Shown: in pieces, positions 23,895-36,722 of the stretch
Layout: every line of letters begins with the position of its first letter
Position numbering within the stretch: position 1 is the first letter of the stretch
Assembly: GCA_033182465.1 (NCBI GenBank)
Contig: CP137318.1
Coordinates: forward strand, 2,790,001 to 2,854,000
Source of the DNA: Sanghuangporus weigelae
Lineage: Eukaryota; Basidiomycota; Agaricomycetes; Hymenochaetales; Hymenochaetaceae
Reading direction: 5' to 3'
DNA: 64,000 nucleotides
Made by a program: the position numbers and the translations under genes
The notes under the pieces: generated by a model
What the model was told of the DNA's origin: nothing
Databases searched by the model: none
Seen by the model: only the letters and a program-made list of their open reading frames with translations

Positions 23895-25631
23895 CTAAGG
23901 CAAACTATCAATGAGGGCTCGGACTCTTTCAAAACGCTGTCTGGTCGATACAAGGTCTCCATTACGGTTAAAATACGCCCGGACTTCATCGGGGAGGAAG
24001 CGTTGATCTCGCGCGATTGCTATAATCTCCTGCTCAATAGGATCCAGAGGGACAGGATGTCCAAAGTCCGCAGCAAACTCTGTGGCAGTTGCAAACACCG
24101 GTGGTCCGCTAGGACCCTCTTCGGCCGGCGTCAGAACGAACGTACGAAAAGTACCATCTCCAGTCTTTTGTCTTTTCATTTCATGCAATTCCGGATCTGC
24201 GTCATTGTGCTCGTTGCGTCTTGCCCAGTCCGGGACCGGCCCGTTACCTTCACGTATGGCCCATTCGGGATCTTGAGTATCTTGTACATTGTTCGATCCT
24301 TCTCCGTTGGTACGCACAACCACAACAGGTTCCTCGCTCGCTTTCCTCTTCTGTGAGTTGCGGCTCTTTTGAGATTGTCGCCCCTCAGTGAGCTTGAAAT
24401 AACCGAACTGAGAGCTTTCCTGAGGAATTGTGCCGTTCGTTTGTCCAACATCCACGATAGCAGCAATGTGACGGTCAAGCCGTTCAGCGTTCTTTTTGTA
24501 CCTTTCCCGCCAGGACTGCCATGTATGTCTTTTGACCCATTCATAGCCAGGTTGGTCCACCTTTCAGTAACACGAGCATGAGCGAATGTGCAATAGCTAT
24601 AGAGATAAATGATTTACCCGGCTCACTAGTTCCATGTATATTTTATTCCCCGTCCGGCCGCCCTGGTGTTTATTGGGGATCACGGAGGCTATCCACTTGC
24701 ATAGATTTGCTTCGTCTTCTTCGGTAAAGGGCATTCGTCTGTCAAAAGAGCCTTTCAGCTTGGACCCCGTCAAACAAGTCAATCTCGACTTACTCGTCGC
24801 CAGCGCGCCTGCCGCCAGGATTCCGAACGGGATTAGGAGAATTGTGATAAAGCTGCTGTTCGATACAAGTATCAAGCCACTGAAGACTCTCAACGAATTT
24901 TGCCTCTCTTCCTTGGAAATCCTTGCGCAAGGTCTTGTACGCTTCAGTGTCCTTGCTCGCAAGGATGACAGTGGCTTCCTCAAAGGAGGCATTTGGATTT
25001 CCTCCATGAAGCTATTCATTCACGGAATGAAACAAATCAGACTACATGGTAGCCGCAGTGAAGTACGGGAACACGCACTGAGATTTTGTCTGCTAGCTCT
25101 TGTCTCGATACGACATTTGCTATCGATCTGTGGATGTGGATCCTAACAGGGTACTTGTCCTTGATGAACACCTGCGGGATCAAGCTCCCGCACTCCAGGC
25201 AGGCTTGTATCCACGAGCAAGGCACGAAATACCGATGAGGACGGTCCTCAACGCGCCATTCTGCCTCCAGCCGGTCAGCTTCTGGCGTGCCGGGGCTGAT
25301 AACGACGTATCCACGAATGGGCACTTTTTCTACAAGAAGACCGCCATTGTTCTGGGCAAACGACAAGACAACGATCAGCACAATCGACAAACACCAGCAT
25401 TTTCATTGTGTCGCCTACACGGATGGAATTCTCGAGGGTTACACGCTCGAAATCCGGAATGTCCTTCTGCAAGAAGAATTTGACTGGATGGCCGTCGGAC
25501 TCAAAGATCTGGCACCGGACGGTTAACGGCGGGTCAGAACTTGGAGGTTGAAGTATTGTAAGGTCAACGTTACCATTTCGATGTGCTTCTGTGGGTTTGG
25601 TTCGGGTTGACGTTGCGGTACCCCTGACCAT
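23895..25631 (-). CDS. RAP1: telomere-binding protein Rap1 (BRCT + Myb)
   Basis: Rap1 is a shelterin component. The N-terminal exon carries 'PLTVRCQIFESDGHPVKFFL'. A BRCT domain follows across an intron ('GGLLVEKVPIRGYVVISPGT', 'HRYFVPCSWIQACLECGSL'). The Rap1-type Myb domain is 'MPFTEEDEANLCKWIASVI', 'GNKIYMELVS' + 'YEWVKRHTWQSWRERYKK', split by an intron near 24605. The rest is a charged linker and a C-terminal helical piece ('QRFLPDEVRAYFNRNGDL', 'RFERVRALIDSLP') resembling the Rap1 C-terminal domain. The ATG at 25631 is chosen because the longer frame upstream starts at TTG. It lies 78 nt from the convergent CDK11 stop and 133 nt downstream of the dehydrogenase stop on the same strand. 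Confidence 0.85.
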
Positions 25632-25764
25632 GTTTGGCTTCCTTTGGGTGTTCAACTCCGCTTTCGGACCCAAACCTAAACAAGCGTGAGAATCTTATCT
25701 ACCAAGCAGGCAATCAGGTTCTTATTACATTTTTATTTTTGTTTGCGAAGGTTTATGTAGGCTA

Positions 25765-27623
25765 TCATTCAAGAACCTTTCCTGGATTCATAATCCCTCG
25801 CTCATCAAATAGATTTTTTATTCTTCTCATCCATTCTATGCTCACGTCGTCTTTGGAGTAGTGCAATGCGTGAGTTTTCATCACGCCAATGCCATGTTCG
25901 GCTGAAATGGAGCCCTGGTAACTGGCTGCACAGCAGTCAGTAATGGTCGTCGGAAACTGAAATCGAATAAATAGGACGGACCGACAACTTCGTAGACAAA
26001 AGGTTCTAATGCATCCTGTATTTCTGGCAAGTAGTGATCCGCAACAATGTTCAAGTGTAAGTTACCTGTTAGGAATCCTTTTGAGTTTTGAACTATGAAG
26101 TGCAGCGGTATTAACTCATACCATCGCCGACATGGCCATATCCGATGACATGCCTGACCGCTCCCTCGCGAATCAAACCATTTTGTTGCAAATGTTCCCG
26201 AGTCTTGTCTACGACGTCCTTGAAGGCGGTCAAGGGTATAGAAATGTCGTACTTATATGCCTTTCCCTCCTTTGAAACGGCTTCGGTTATTCCTTCCCGT
26301 AAAGCCCATATTGACGCAAATTGGCTTGGTGATTGCGATAGAACACCCGTGTTAATTAGTGGTTCCTCACTTTCGAGCAACAACTCGAGTAATTCATTCA
26401 ATTTCTGGATAAAAAGTGAGAAGGCAGCGCCATTTTCATGAACAGGACGGCCACATACCTCTTCATCATGTTCTCGCTTTCCGCCACTCGTCTCAAGAAG
26501 CACGAAGCATTCCGCGCCCTCAACCTCTTGATCATCTAATGCTTTCCCCTGCCCATGTTTTACGGCCAAGTCATATGCATTGCGATCGATGAATTCAAAA
26601 GCAGACAATATCTCCGATAAGTGCTGCTTCGCTTTCATGTAGACTGGAAGGACATTCTTGAAGGAAGGAAGAGCCAAAAAGACATTATTTGACGATCGAG
26701 GTGCCGCTGCTGTTAGAATAGAAACACCGGTAATAATTCCAAGAGTGCCTTCAGAACCGATGAAGAGTTGCTTCAGATCGTATCCTATTCAAATTTAGTA
26801 CCAGCGGATAACGTTCTAAATGTTTTTATTCACCGGTATTATCCTTCCGTAGCTCTGTTAATTGATTAAGAATTGTACCATCCGGGAGGACAACTTCTAG
26901 CCCGAGCACGCTACCATGCAAAGAGCCGTAACGTAAGAGCCGTAGCCCGCCAGCGTTCGTTGCTACATTTCCGCCGATCATGCAACTGAAGAGTAAAATC
27001 AGTCCAGGCACACGACAAGCTGCTATCCGACATACCTGCCCTTGGCACCCAGATCAAGAGGCATAATATGATTATGAGGAGCAATGTATTCCGAAAGAGC
27101 TTCGAGTACGCAGCCAGCATCGGCGACTAGAATTCCTGAAGCCATGATGCTTTCATATGTATTAGTTGAATATGTGAAGATGCTCATGCTTACCTGTCAC
27201 TGGGTCGAATGACCGTACTTTGGACATGCTTCCCAGACTGATGACGAGTTCATTATTAATCGGGACGCTTCCTCCGACAAGTCCAGTATTTCCTCCTTGT
27301 GGAACGACAGCAATACGTTTCTCCCAGCACCATTTAATAATTGCGCTGACTTCTTCCGTAGTTCTTGGTCTAATGACTGTAGAGGCCTTGCCTTTATATT
27401 TGCCCATCCAATCTTCATTATAAATTGCAAGATCATCGGCTGGGAGAGATCTGGGAGGTAGCGTGGAAAGGATAGCAGACTCAGGAAGAATACGAGCGAA
27501 ATGGGCGAGATCAGCCTCGCTGACAGGGTTGAGTCCAGCCAGAGCTCTTGAAGAAGAGCATGCCCATCGTCTAGCGAGGCATGCGCGCCTAAACTGAAGG
27601 GCGGCAAGGCGGGGAAGAGCCAT
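25765..27623 (-). CDS. DLD2: D-2-hydroxyglutarate / D-lactate dehydrogenase (FAD), mitochondrial
   Basis: An FAD-linked oxidoreductase of the vanillyl-alcohol oxidase fold. The N-terminus is Arg/Ala rich and fits a mitochondrial presequence. The FAD-binding core reads '[19 protein letters not shown]', '[17 protein letters not shown]' (pyrophosphate-binding), '[20 protein letters not shown]' and '[17 protein letters not shown]'. The C-terminal substrate-binding domain includes '[18 protein letters not shown]' and ends '[14 protein letters not shown] ... NPGKVLE'. These blocks are shared by D2HGDH, Dld2 and Dld3, so the choice between D-2-hydroxyglutarate and D-lactate is by likeness to Dld2. 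About eight exons; the protein is around 540 aa and looks intact. Confidence 0.9.
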
Positions 27624-27827
27624 GGATGTTGCCGTGAGACAGCGTCGTCACCGTGTCAATCCGACCCGCAAGTTTAGCACAGTGCACACCAACTTCGCCG
27701 ATCCGTGAGATCAACGCGCGACAAAATTTGAGAACGCGAAACCACGTGGACAGGCACGTGACGCGTTTTAAGGACGCGCTCGAGCCTCTTTCACTGCACC
27801 ATTCCACTCACAACTAGAGACGGTGTT

Positions 27828-30800
27828 ATGTCGACCGCAGGCGCCCTGGCGACGAAGTCGCCATCGGAGGAACCTCTCATACCAGAAAATGTCATAGATG
27901 CGCCGTCCCAACGTCTATATATCATCAGCATTGGTCTGCTTTGCCAGGTACCACCATTCATTCGTTATTGCACCCACTCACAGCTCATTCATCCGTGACT
28001 CAGGCCATAAAAGCTTTCGATTGGCTTTACAGTCTTGCGGTCGAACCGACTACAAACCTAACACTAAAGTGGATACTCGTCGATGTCTTATATTGCCTTG
28101 TCCTCAAGCGGTTGCGAATACCAAAGCTGAACTACGCCGTCGCAGCTATCATTTTACAGATTTTCACATTATGTCTAATTGATGGCGTCCTATTCGGTAC
28201 TGTGCATGTGAGTGCATTCTTTCATGATGTTCCTGTTCGCGCTACTCACGGCGAACGATAGGTCGGTGTGTCCTCATATTCCCTGACGTCGACTGCCAGG
28301 GATTTCTGTGAGTTTGCTGGAGTGTCTTCGGTTGTATCTAAAGATCAATTTCAATTCAGATAGAAAAGAAATGTCAACAAGCGGGCGGATGGTCAGCTTA
28401 CGTGACCTGTTTTCACCTGATGACCACTTGAAAGGAGAGCACACTGTCAGAATGTCGCCAACTGGGTAAGCCACGATTTACGATGTTCTCGAAACCTAAT
28501 TTTCTCATGCGAGCGTCTCTTTCCTCAAGTACCGCCAAGCTCAACCCAAATGCCCGATCTTATTGTCTCAGCTCCTCAGCAAACACGGTGCTCATTCCGG
28601 TTCTTCTCAACAATACTACACCATCCCATATTCGTTACAGCGTTACTCGCCCAGGATCCGACAAAGTGGATTACATAGACGTGAGCACGAAAGAAATACG
28701 CGCTGTTGAGCAACAACGTCTCGAAGCGCTACAACTGAGCAAAGCGTCTGCTGAAGCGGAGGAGGGCTTTAGCGAGGTTGACTGGGATTCAGAAGACGAG
28801 GATTCTCCGGAAACCCAAGATCGCTTGATTGGCTTCTCACAAGAGCTCGAGAAAACGCAGTCTGTTTTGCATATCAAAGTGAACAAGCCAGGTGTCATTC
28901 GTCTCGAGCGCGTTCTGGATGCCTCGACATCGAGCGCGGCTCGCATCTTCCCGGGTGAGGTCCCGATTGTTTCATGTCCTCAAGCTGTATTTCTCGGAGA
29001 TAATCTTGTGAAAGGCAATGTAATTCGATGTATAGGCTCAAAGGAAGAATTATCCGTCAAAATATCTGGAGTTCCACCGCTAAGTTTGAACTGGCATCGG
29101 GACATAAATGGTCGAAGGGAGCACTTTTCTGTGGACAGAATGGAAGGCGAACCCGATGTAAGCACGTTGAAAGCTTTAGTGCCATAGTGAACTGATTTTT
29201 CTTGTAGAAGCAAGGGCAGATTGGCGAGCTCCGACTCCCCCTTGATATGCCGCTTCACGTACCAGGGTACCACGATTACGTTCTAGATTCTATTTCGGAT
29301 GGCCTCGGCAATTTCCAGACATTGGCCCCAATCATTAGCCCAGCAAAAGGAGAAACAAAAGACGCTAATTTACGCCTTTCGAAAGAGACTTCGCGATCTG
29401 TCACTGTTCTTAAACGCGCTGCTATGTCGTTTAGAGATTGTGCACCGGGAAAACCTGCGAGTCTATTGATAGGTTCAGAAACGCCATTGATTGTGGCCGC
29501 TAGAGAGTCTGACAAGCAGGATGGGCCTTGGGACGTAAAGGTCCAGTTTCGGCCCAATCAAGATTCGAATAAAGACAGGAAGACACCGAAGCCTTGGGTA
29601 AAGACGCTCACTACCCCTTGGGGAAAGAATCAGCTTTCATTGAATACGAATGTACCCGGAGAATACTCTATAATTGATGTGAAGGGACAGTATTGTCCTG
29701 GAGACATCTTGAGCCCGGAGACATGCCGAGTCCTATTACAGCCCTACCCGACAGCCGAAATTACTTGGAAGCGTATTCACGAATGGTATGTAGCTATTCT
29801 GCTTGATTTTACCATTTCATGATGTAAAAGTATTGTAGTTCAGGAGACACAGGTGTTTCAGCGTATCTTGTCTTGCACGGCAAACCCCCATTCCAAGCAT
29901 TCTATCAGCAAAAACGGAATGATGAACAACCCAAGGAAATGTCGCGCAGTTTCCAAGGATCGCGGGGCGAAATCATACTTCAGCCAGAGAGTAGTGGAAA
30001 CTACACCTATACCTTCACTTCGCTTAGCGACGCGAACTATCAGCGAGTAAGGCTTGATGGGCCTAGCATCACACAAGTGGTGCATCCTCTCGCATCAGCT
30101 AGCTTCCCAACTGTAGGCGGAGGCAAGAAGTCCATTAACAGCTGTTCAGGCAACTCAGTCGATGTCGAAGTAGATCTTCGTGTACGTTCCAGCTGTATTT
30201 GATCTTGACGTGGGAGCTGACAATTTCGTTAGGGTGATGGCCCCTGGAATTTGGAAGTACAAGCAGTTGGTCCCAGAGGTTCTGAGACGATAAGTTTGAA
30301 AGGGCTCAAGAATAGCAGAGAGAAGATCCAAGTCCCAATTCCGCCAGATGTTGACGCCGAAGGTGGCGTGTTCCAAATCGACCTCGTGAGCGTCGAAGAC
30401 GTCTATGGGTGTAGAAAGGATCTTGCCGTACCAGGTATATCTGTGAATGTTCGAAGAGTCAAGGTGAGCTTGATATTTACGATCTCTGCTTCTTCCGGTT
30501 CTGACCGTAATATACTCGCCTCCGCAGCCTACTGCGCGATTCTATTCAAAAGATGGACAACGGGAAGCGACGATCCTGGAAGGCGACGAGGCGCGTCTAC
30601 CATTGCGCTTGACTGGTGAAGGAGTAAGCCCATTTGATCTCACGATACTCTACGTGGACTGATTGTTAATATTACTTAGCCGTGGCGAGTGAGATATCAG
30701 CTGTCTGAGTCTCAGAGTCCGTCCCGGGCGGCTACATTAAGGTCCTCAAACGACGTTTTGTCAGTCAGAGAAAGAGGTATCTACCGACTAATTGAGGTAT

Positions 30801-32302
30801 CGGATTCCCAATGTCCTGGATCGATCGTTGAGAATGAGGCGGAGTACAAAGTGGACTGGATTCCGCGTCCTTCTGTCAAGTTATCTCCGGATACTGCAGT
30901 CGTGTTCCACAGGTACAATGGCTCCCACGTTCGAGCTCCTGTCTGCGAAGGACAAGAAGATCACGTTGACTTGGATGTCGCAGGTACGCAGAATGCTTGC
31001 CGATTGGCAGAATGTAATTCTTATGATTGAGCAGGACGGCCTCCCTTTGAGGTTCTATACAATGTAGGCACTCGAAATGAGGCTGGCGGAACTAGAATAC
31101 TCGATCAACCAGTTATTAGCAGCATACACTCTCGCTCTCGCATCCAGCTTTACACCTCTCAGCCTGGCCGTATGTACTATGAAGTCAAACAGATCGGAGA
31201 CGCAAATTATCCTCTCAAACAAACCCGAGCTCGAGTCATTCCACGTCAGGAACGTCTGCTATTCGAGCAAGAAGTTATCGGGCGACCATCGGCGCAATTC
31301 AAGAAGGAGACTCGACTTACACACTGCCTTGGCGATGCCTTCGTTCCAACGGATTTCTACTCTTCAGATGATATGATCGCATTGGAAGGGAAAGCGCCTT
31401 TCCATGTCCAAATGTCAGTGAAGGATCTTGCTACGGGTGACGTTCACCGTCAGACTGTGGAGCTCTATACGACTCAATGGAAAATCAACCTGCCGAATTA
31501 CGTTTTCACGTCCATCGGTCCCCATCTGGTCACGATCGAGTCTGTCAGAGACGCGACATCCTGCGCGCAAGCGGTCCCTGATCCAATGAAGACGTCTATC
31601 TGGGTCGACGTCGCGGAAAGTGCGGCTATCGTTCCGTTTGATCGACGTGAGCACTTCTGTGTGGGCGACGTTACCCAGTTCCAGCTCGAAGGCACGCCCC
31701 CCTGGACAGTTGGGTATGTATCTAAGCTCGAGCCTACATTCTCCTTGCGTGTTCCATAGACTGACTTTCCGATAGGTACAAGGTCGGTAGCAAACACCAT
31801 GAGCAAGTCGTAAACCAGTCGCCTTTCGCACTCGTCCATCAGGTTCCCGGGCCATTCTCAATCACTTCCGTCTCTCACCAGCAGCAACAATGCAAAACCA
31901 CGGTTGACAACATCAACTTCGAGGTACATGCGTTGCCTGCAGCTCAGGTTGCCGAGGGTCTCGATTACTTTGAGGATATCCACGAAGGGAGCCAGGCACA
32001 GATTGTATTTACGCTTGTCGGCGAGCCTCCGTTCACCTTTACTTATCAACGCTCGGAACCTCCGCCTCGCAAGGGCGCGAAACCGGGCAAGATACTTGAG
32101 ACTCATACCGTGTCCGGCGTCATGAGTCACGAATACTCAATCTATTCGGCTTTGGAAGGTTCGTTGTGATGCATTTACCGTGCTCTTTTGTCTTGACTAA
32201 AAGCACCTTGCAGGCACCTGGACGGTCACATTTATATCTGACAAGTATTGTCGGTACCCCCCAGCACAGCCAGATGGCTTGACGGACAGAATGAAGAGTT
32301 GA
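27828..32302 (+). CDS. POM152: nuclear pore membrane protein Pom152
   Basis: Pom152 is an integral pore-membrane nucleoporin with N-terminal transmembrane helices and a long lumenal array of Ig-like domains. Here three hydrophobic helices lie in the first 130 residues ('IISIGLLCQAIKAF', 'WILVDVLYCLVLKRL', 'AAIILQIFTLCLIDGVLFG'). They are followed by beta-rich repeats with recurring patterns such as 'GEYSIIDVKGQYCPGDIL', 'GIYRLIEVSDSQCPGSI', 'GRMYYEVKQIGDANYPL' and 'FSITSVSHQQQQCK', the strand-Cys signature of each repeat. About 12 introns of 50-60 nt. The final exon ends 'VTFISDKYCRYPPAQP'. Estimated length about 1240 aa, close to the family norm. It starts 204 nt from the divergent dehydrogenase gene. 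Confidence 0.93.
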
Positions 32303-32532
32303 AAACCCCCTATTTCTGATCACTGAGGTCCCTTGAACCCTTCCTGAATTATCTCATTAAATTGTAGCACTATAGTATTGTCAACTTGTTGTTCGTTCAT
32401 GATCTCACATGTCTTCAGCACGCATTAATCACGAATTGTCCTGCATCATACGGGTCCATCCAGAAGTTAGTTACATGTTGTTGTTTTTTTATCGTATTAC
32501 GAGCCCAGATGAGATGGGAAAGTCTGTGAGAT

Positions 32533-33806
32533 TTATACCTGGGCAGAGGAGATATAGAACCATTTGTTGACTAGAAGAAGATATCATTCAGCAAACAAAT
32601 ATGATGGAACGGCAACCGCGATAGAGCGGAACCTGGGGCTCGTGGACAACTTACTTGATGGATCGATGGGCGCCGGAGCCTCGCGTCTTTCAGCGGGCAA
32701 GCTGAGGTAAACGGGATCGTTCAATCTGACCAAGCCAGGAGAGTTCTCTTGGGTCACATTCGCACTTCATGTATAGGTGTTCAGCGAAGCTTGGGCAAGA
32801 AAGCAGTTGCATAGAACATACATTGAAATCTCGTACGAAGCGGTCTGGGCAGGCGTCTCCCCAGTGATGAGACGGCGCCAGGCTTCGTGGCATTCATGAA
32901 TAATTTCCGTCGCATACTTTTTGTTCTTTGCCTCCCCAGAGAACGCGAACGCATTTTCAGGCTTTCCATCGGGAATTTTGTAGATCCTGCATAAAGTGTT
33001 GATATCGGATTAATTATCAAAGTGAAATATCATCATACCTGAACCACTCGTTGGTCGCCCTAATCAAGCCTGGGAGATGCCTCTCAACATCTTCAATGTC
33101 GTTAAGCTTAGAGGCCAATGGATCTTGGACGTCGACGACGAGAACCTTCCAATCTGTTTCACCTTCGTCGAGGAGTGCCATGATACCGAGAACCTTGACC
33201 TGCTTGACCTGGCCGACGTAACCGACTTGCTCGCCGATCTCGCAGACGTCAAGAGGGTCGTTGTCACCCTTAGCTTTGGTCTCCGGGTGCATCTGCTGCG
33301 GGTCCTCCCACGTCTGTTACAAGAAAGATGGTCATCAGTAAATCCTCGAATTTCAGCAATATGCAACTCCTTACCTGCGGGAATGCACCGTAGTTCCAGA
33401 TGTAGCCATGGTGGGGGAAGCAGTTGCGCACATAGCGCAGCTTGCCACGCTTAACATCCTGCTTGATGGGGTTGAATGGCTCTTCCTTCGAGATCTCCAT
33501 CTTCGCGTTCGTCCAGCGCGGCACCTCGACAATCATGTTGAGGATGCCATTATTTTGATCAGCGAAGAGAGGGATGTCGTGGAACGGCGAGATGACATCG
33601 CCGTTCTGCTGGGTGTAAACACGATACTCTGGTATGTATTCATGATGTGTTAGCGATGAACGACAGTGGCGGCCAATAGACGGAATGTATCTCACCAAGG
33701 GTGTGGGCCGTGCCAACGTTGCGAGGTGTGTAAGCTATAAAGAGAGAATGGTCAGAACCACGACTGGACGAGAGATGAAAAGATATGATTACGAACGGGA
33801 CGACAT
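32533..33806 (-). CDS. IPP1: soluble inorganic pyrophosphatase
   Basis: Family I pyrophosphatase, hydrolysing PPi to drive biosynthesis. The start is inferred as a 10-nt first exon (ATG at 33806, donor GTTCGT) that splices in phase to give '[20 protein letters not shown]', aligning with yeast Ipp1. Later exons show '[10 protein letters not shown]', '[13 protein letters not shown]', '[20 protein letters not shown]', the metal-binding '[14 protein letters not shown]', '[20 protein letters not shown]' and '[20 protein letters not shown]'. The C-terminus '[12 protein letters not shown]' is built from a last exon near 32570. All acidic metal ligands are present, so it should be active. Confidence 0.94.
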
Positions 33807-34041
33807 GGTGGTTAGGGTACGAGATGCTCTTGCGGAGAGATGTCGCGCGGTGAGAGCTACTCGTTTTGCTACAACTGAGCTCATCAGTTGGAGAACAGGC
33901 AACTCAGATCGATTTCAGTAAAGATAATCGGCACTCCGTCGGCTTCTTCACATAAATTGCGTAAATACACATTCAACATTACAATAACTCCAAAAACATG
34001 TAATACGACAGCTGGAGTACAAATGCAAAAATATATAATCG

Positions 34042-36534
34042 TTACGCTAAGCCGCCTTCTTTCAGGATGTCCAGGGTTTCCGCTGGTGGAAGGATCTCCC
34101 CGAACCCAGGTTTGGAAAACATTCGGTTGAAGTCCAGCCTCAGAAGCAAACGTTCTATGTGCCGCCGGGTCTCTCCGTCTCGCTCCAACCCCTTCCTCTT
34201 CCCTCTGAGCATCGAGCTCGAGACATTCGCAACCGTTGCGTTCATCAAGACGGTTTTGGACGCATCCCCAACAGTCAATGTCTGCGAGGTAGTCGATGAC
34301 AACTGTTCGTAGAATGTCTCTAATAGGGACTTGAGATTCTGAAAGTGCGGCGCAACGTCAGCAGTTTTCCTGATAAACGTAGCGGGATAAAAGCCTGCCT
34401 GGTCAATTTCTTTGACAATTTTTTGCCTCTCCTTCACAAGGCTGCCAACAGCGCTGGAAGTACCTTCGGAGATGCTGCCTTCTGTAAGCAACCCAGGAAG
34501 AACATCTCCCCATCGTTCTACCTGACCGACAAATCGTTCGCATACCTCAAATATACCGCGAATTGTAGATGCGAGCGTGGGTTGCGTCAGAAGGCTTGCG
34601 GACAGCAGTCGTTCAAGGTATGTTGAATGCAGATTCTGCAAGGTTGTAAAGTCGAGATGCTGCGACGGAGCAATTGGTCCATCTTTCGAAGCCGATGCTG
34701 CGAGCCCTTGAGAGGTTGAGGGAAGTATAGTAGAAGGTCTGCTTCCCAACCCTGCATCTTTTGACTTGAGTTGGTTTTTCAACCGGCGAAACTGCGTCTC
34801 CATAACGTCGTTCATCATATAACCGAGAATGACGTCCATGAACCAGCCCATAAGTCGAACTACTCCCCAGCCACATCGCAGCAGTTCTTTCCGAGCCTCC
34901 GAGTCCGCCGTGCCGCCTTCGTCAAGGCCAGTCCATCGCCGCCGAGCGCGTTGAGCATTAGAAAGCGAAGCCCAGCAAGTATGAATACGAGTGTGGACAT
35001 GTCTGAGGGATGACAGGAACGAAAACAATTCCGCGTATATCGTGAGATCGGCGGGCTGTAGAAAGAGATCTAGTGGCCATGATATTCCATATGTCATTCT
35101 CAATGGGAAGCTAGTAGGCCATATTGTTTAGCAAGTTGCATCATTCAGAAGGATTAAAGAACCTACCCCAATAAGATGTCATCGAAACGGACTTGCTCGA
35201 TTCCTAGTTGCGATGACGAAAGCGTGGGGACTCCGGCTTGACTAAGTGAGGGTAGAAGGGGACGAACGGGACCTTTGGGCAGCTGGAAACGTATGCGCGA
35301 GAGACTTGGATCGTGCTGGGCAGAGGTTCCAAGTGATGCACGCAGCATGGCAAGATGTAAGTCCTGTTCGCGGATTATTGAGCCTTGACCTGAACGAGCT
35401 GTCAGCCGAGAGTTCTTCAGCCTTTCCATCTCCCTGACAAGAGAAAGAGCGAATTCTCCGTTTTGCATGAGAAAATAATTTGCTCTATAGACCAAAGGAA
35501 AGAGTTAGGACACGATCACGGTGCGAACATAAGCGCACAAGGGCACATACAGAGAATCCACTGCATCTTCCACATCTGGCATCGTCAACACGTTCGACCA
35601 GAGCCATTCACTGATGTTGGCTCTAACTTGAGCGATAACCTCTTCGAAGGCGTGCTGATCTTGAGGGAGCACAGTGTCGATCAACCTGGCGTGGCTCAGA
35701 GAAATGCTACTCGGAATCTGCCTATGCCATTTTAAAGCTTTGACGGTCCCTATTGCTCTTCCGACATAAACAATTGAGTCTCTAGCAGAAGCAGAAACAC
35801 AAGCAGGAAAGGAATCGTCATAAAGAACATATGATTCGTTCGCCAGCGGCTCCTTAGGAGATAGTGAACCATGTACTAGAAGAGCTTGAAGCTGGGTTCT
35901 CCAAATCTTCTGGACTGCCGCAGCAAGACGAGACATGATATACGATACGCGATGAAGTCCTGTCTCCGACTGATGATTACGGGATGAGATATAGACATCA
36001 CTCAGTCTCAACCGTTTACTTACCCGGACTAAGAGAAGGTCGATAAGTTTGCCTGCAGGCCATGGTGATTCTTTCTCCAGTTGAATAACGAGAGATTCGA
36101 GTGCAACAAGAGGAGTCTCCCATTCTGCAAAAGTTGCACGGACTGCACTCAGAGGTACAAAGGAGCCTCTCCCGACGTAGTCAGGATCTTTTGTAAGGAT
36201 CTTTGCCTCCGTTTCCACGACGAGTGATTCATACTCGTCTCTGAGGATCTCATTGAGTTTAGAGCACAAAGCGCATATATATCGCGAAGGAGACCGAGAT
36301 AACCTCGAAGAGGCTGCTTTGATGTTCCCATAAGTCAATGCAATGTGACCTGTGGAATGGGCAGTTAAATGAACGCGTCTGTAGTCATCTCAAGTGTGAT
36401 TTCCGACCTAAAGCGGTGAGGCATTCTTGCTCTCCAGGATGAAGATAAGGTAAGAAATCCTCGTGTATTTTACTTCCAGATTGAAACAACGATGAAGAGT
36501 GACCCGCCAATACGAGAAGAATTTCGGCGATCAT
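34042..36534 (-). CDS. GCP4: gamma-tubulin complex component 4
   Basis: The N-terminus 'MIAEILLVLAGHSSSLF' and 'FLPYLHPGEQECLTALGR' matches the GCP4 start. It is followed by the GRIP1 region ('LYVHGSLS'-like 'LQALLVHGSLSPKEPLAN', 'IVYVGRAIGTVKAL', 'ANISEWLWSNVLTMPD'). After an intron comes 'ANYFLMQNGEFALSLVREM', a GRIP hallmark. The C-terminal GRIP2 part has 'MTYGISWPLDLFLQPADL', 'HTCWASLSNAQRARRRW' and 'LLLRLDFNRMFSKPG'. GCP4 is a small gamma-tubulin ring complex subunit; the protein here is around 760 aa. The start at 36534 is chosen because the conserved N-terminus begins exactly there. It is divergent from the TBC gene with 188 nt between starts. Confidence 0.92.
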
Positions 36535-36722
36535 TCGCGGTTGGCGGCAAGAGGAAGAGGAAGAGACGCGTCGCGCGAGCCAGACTTCGGTTCGGATGAC
36601 GCGCCGATCGTGACCGTTCACCGCCCGCGCTTTCGGTAACTTTCCGGACTCTACGGCTGCGACATCCCTCAACTTTACAGTCTGCCTCCACTCATGCGCA
36701 CAGTCCTTCTTTGCTAGCTGTG

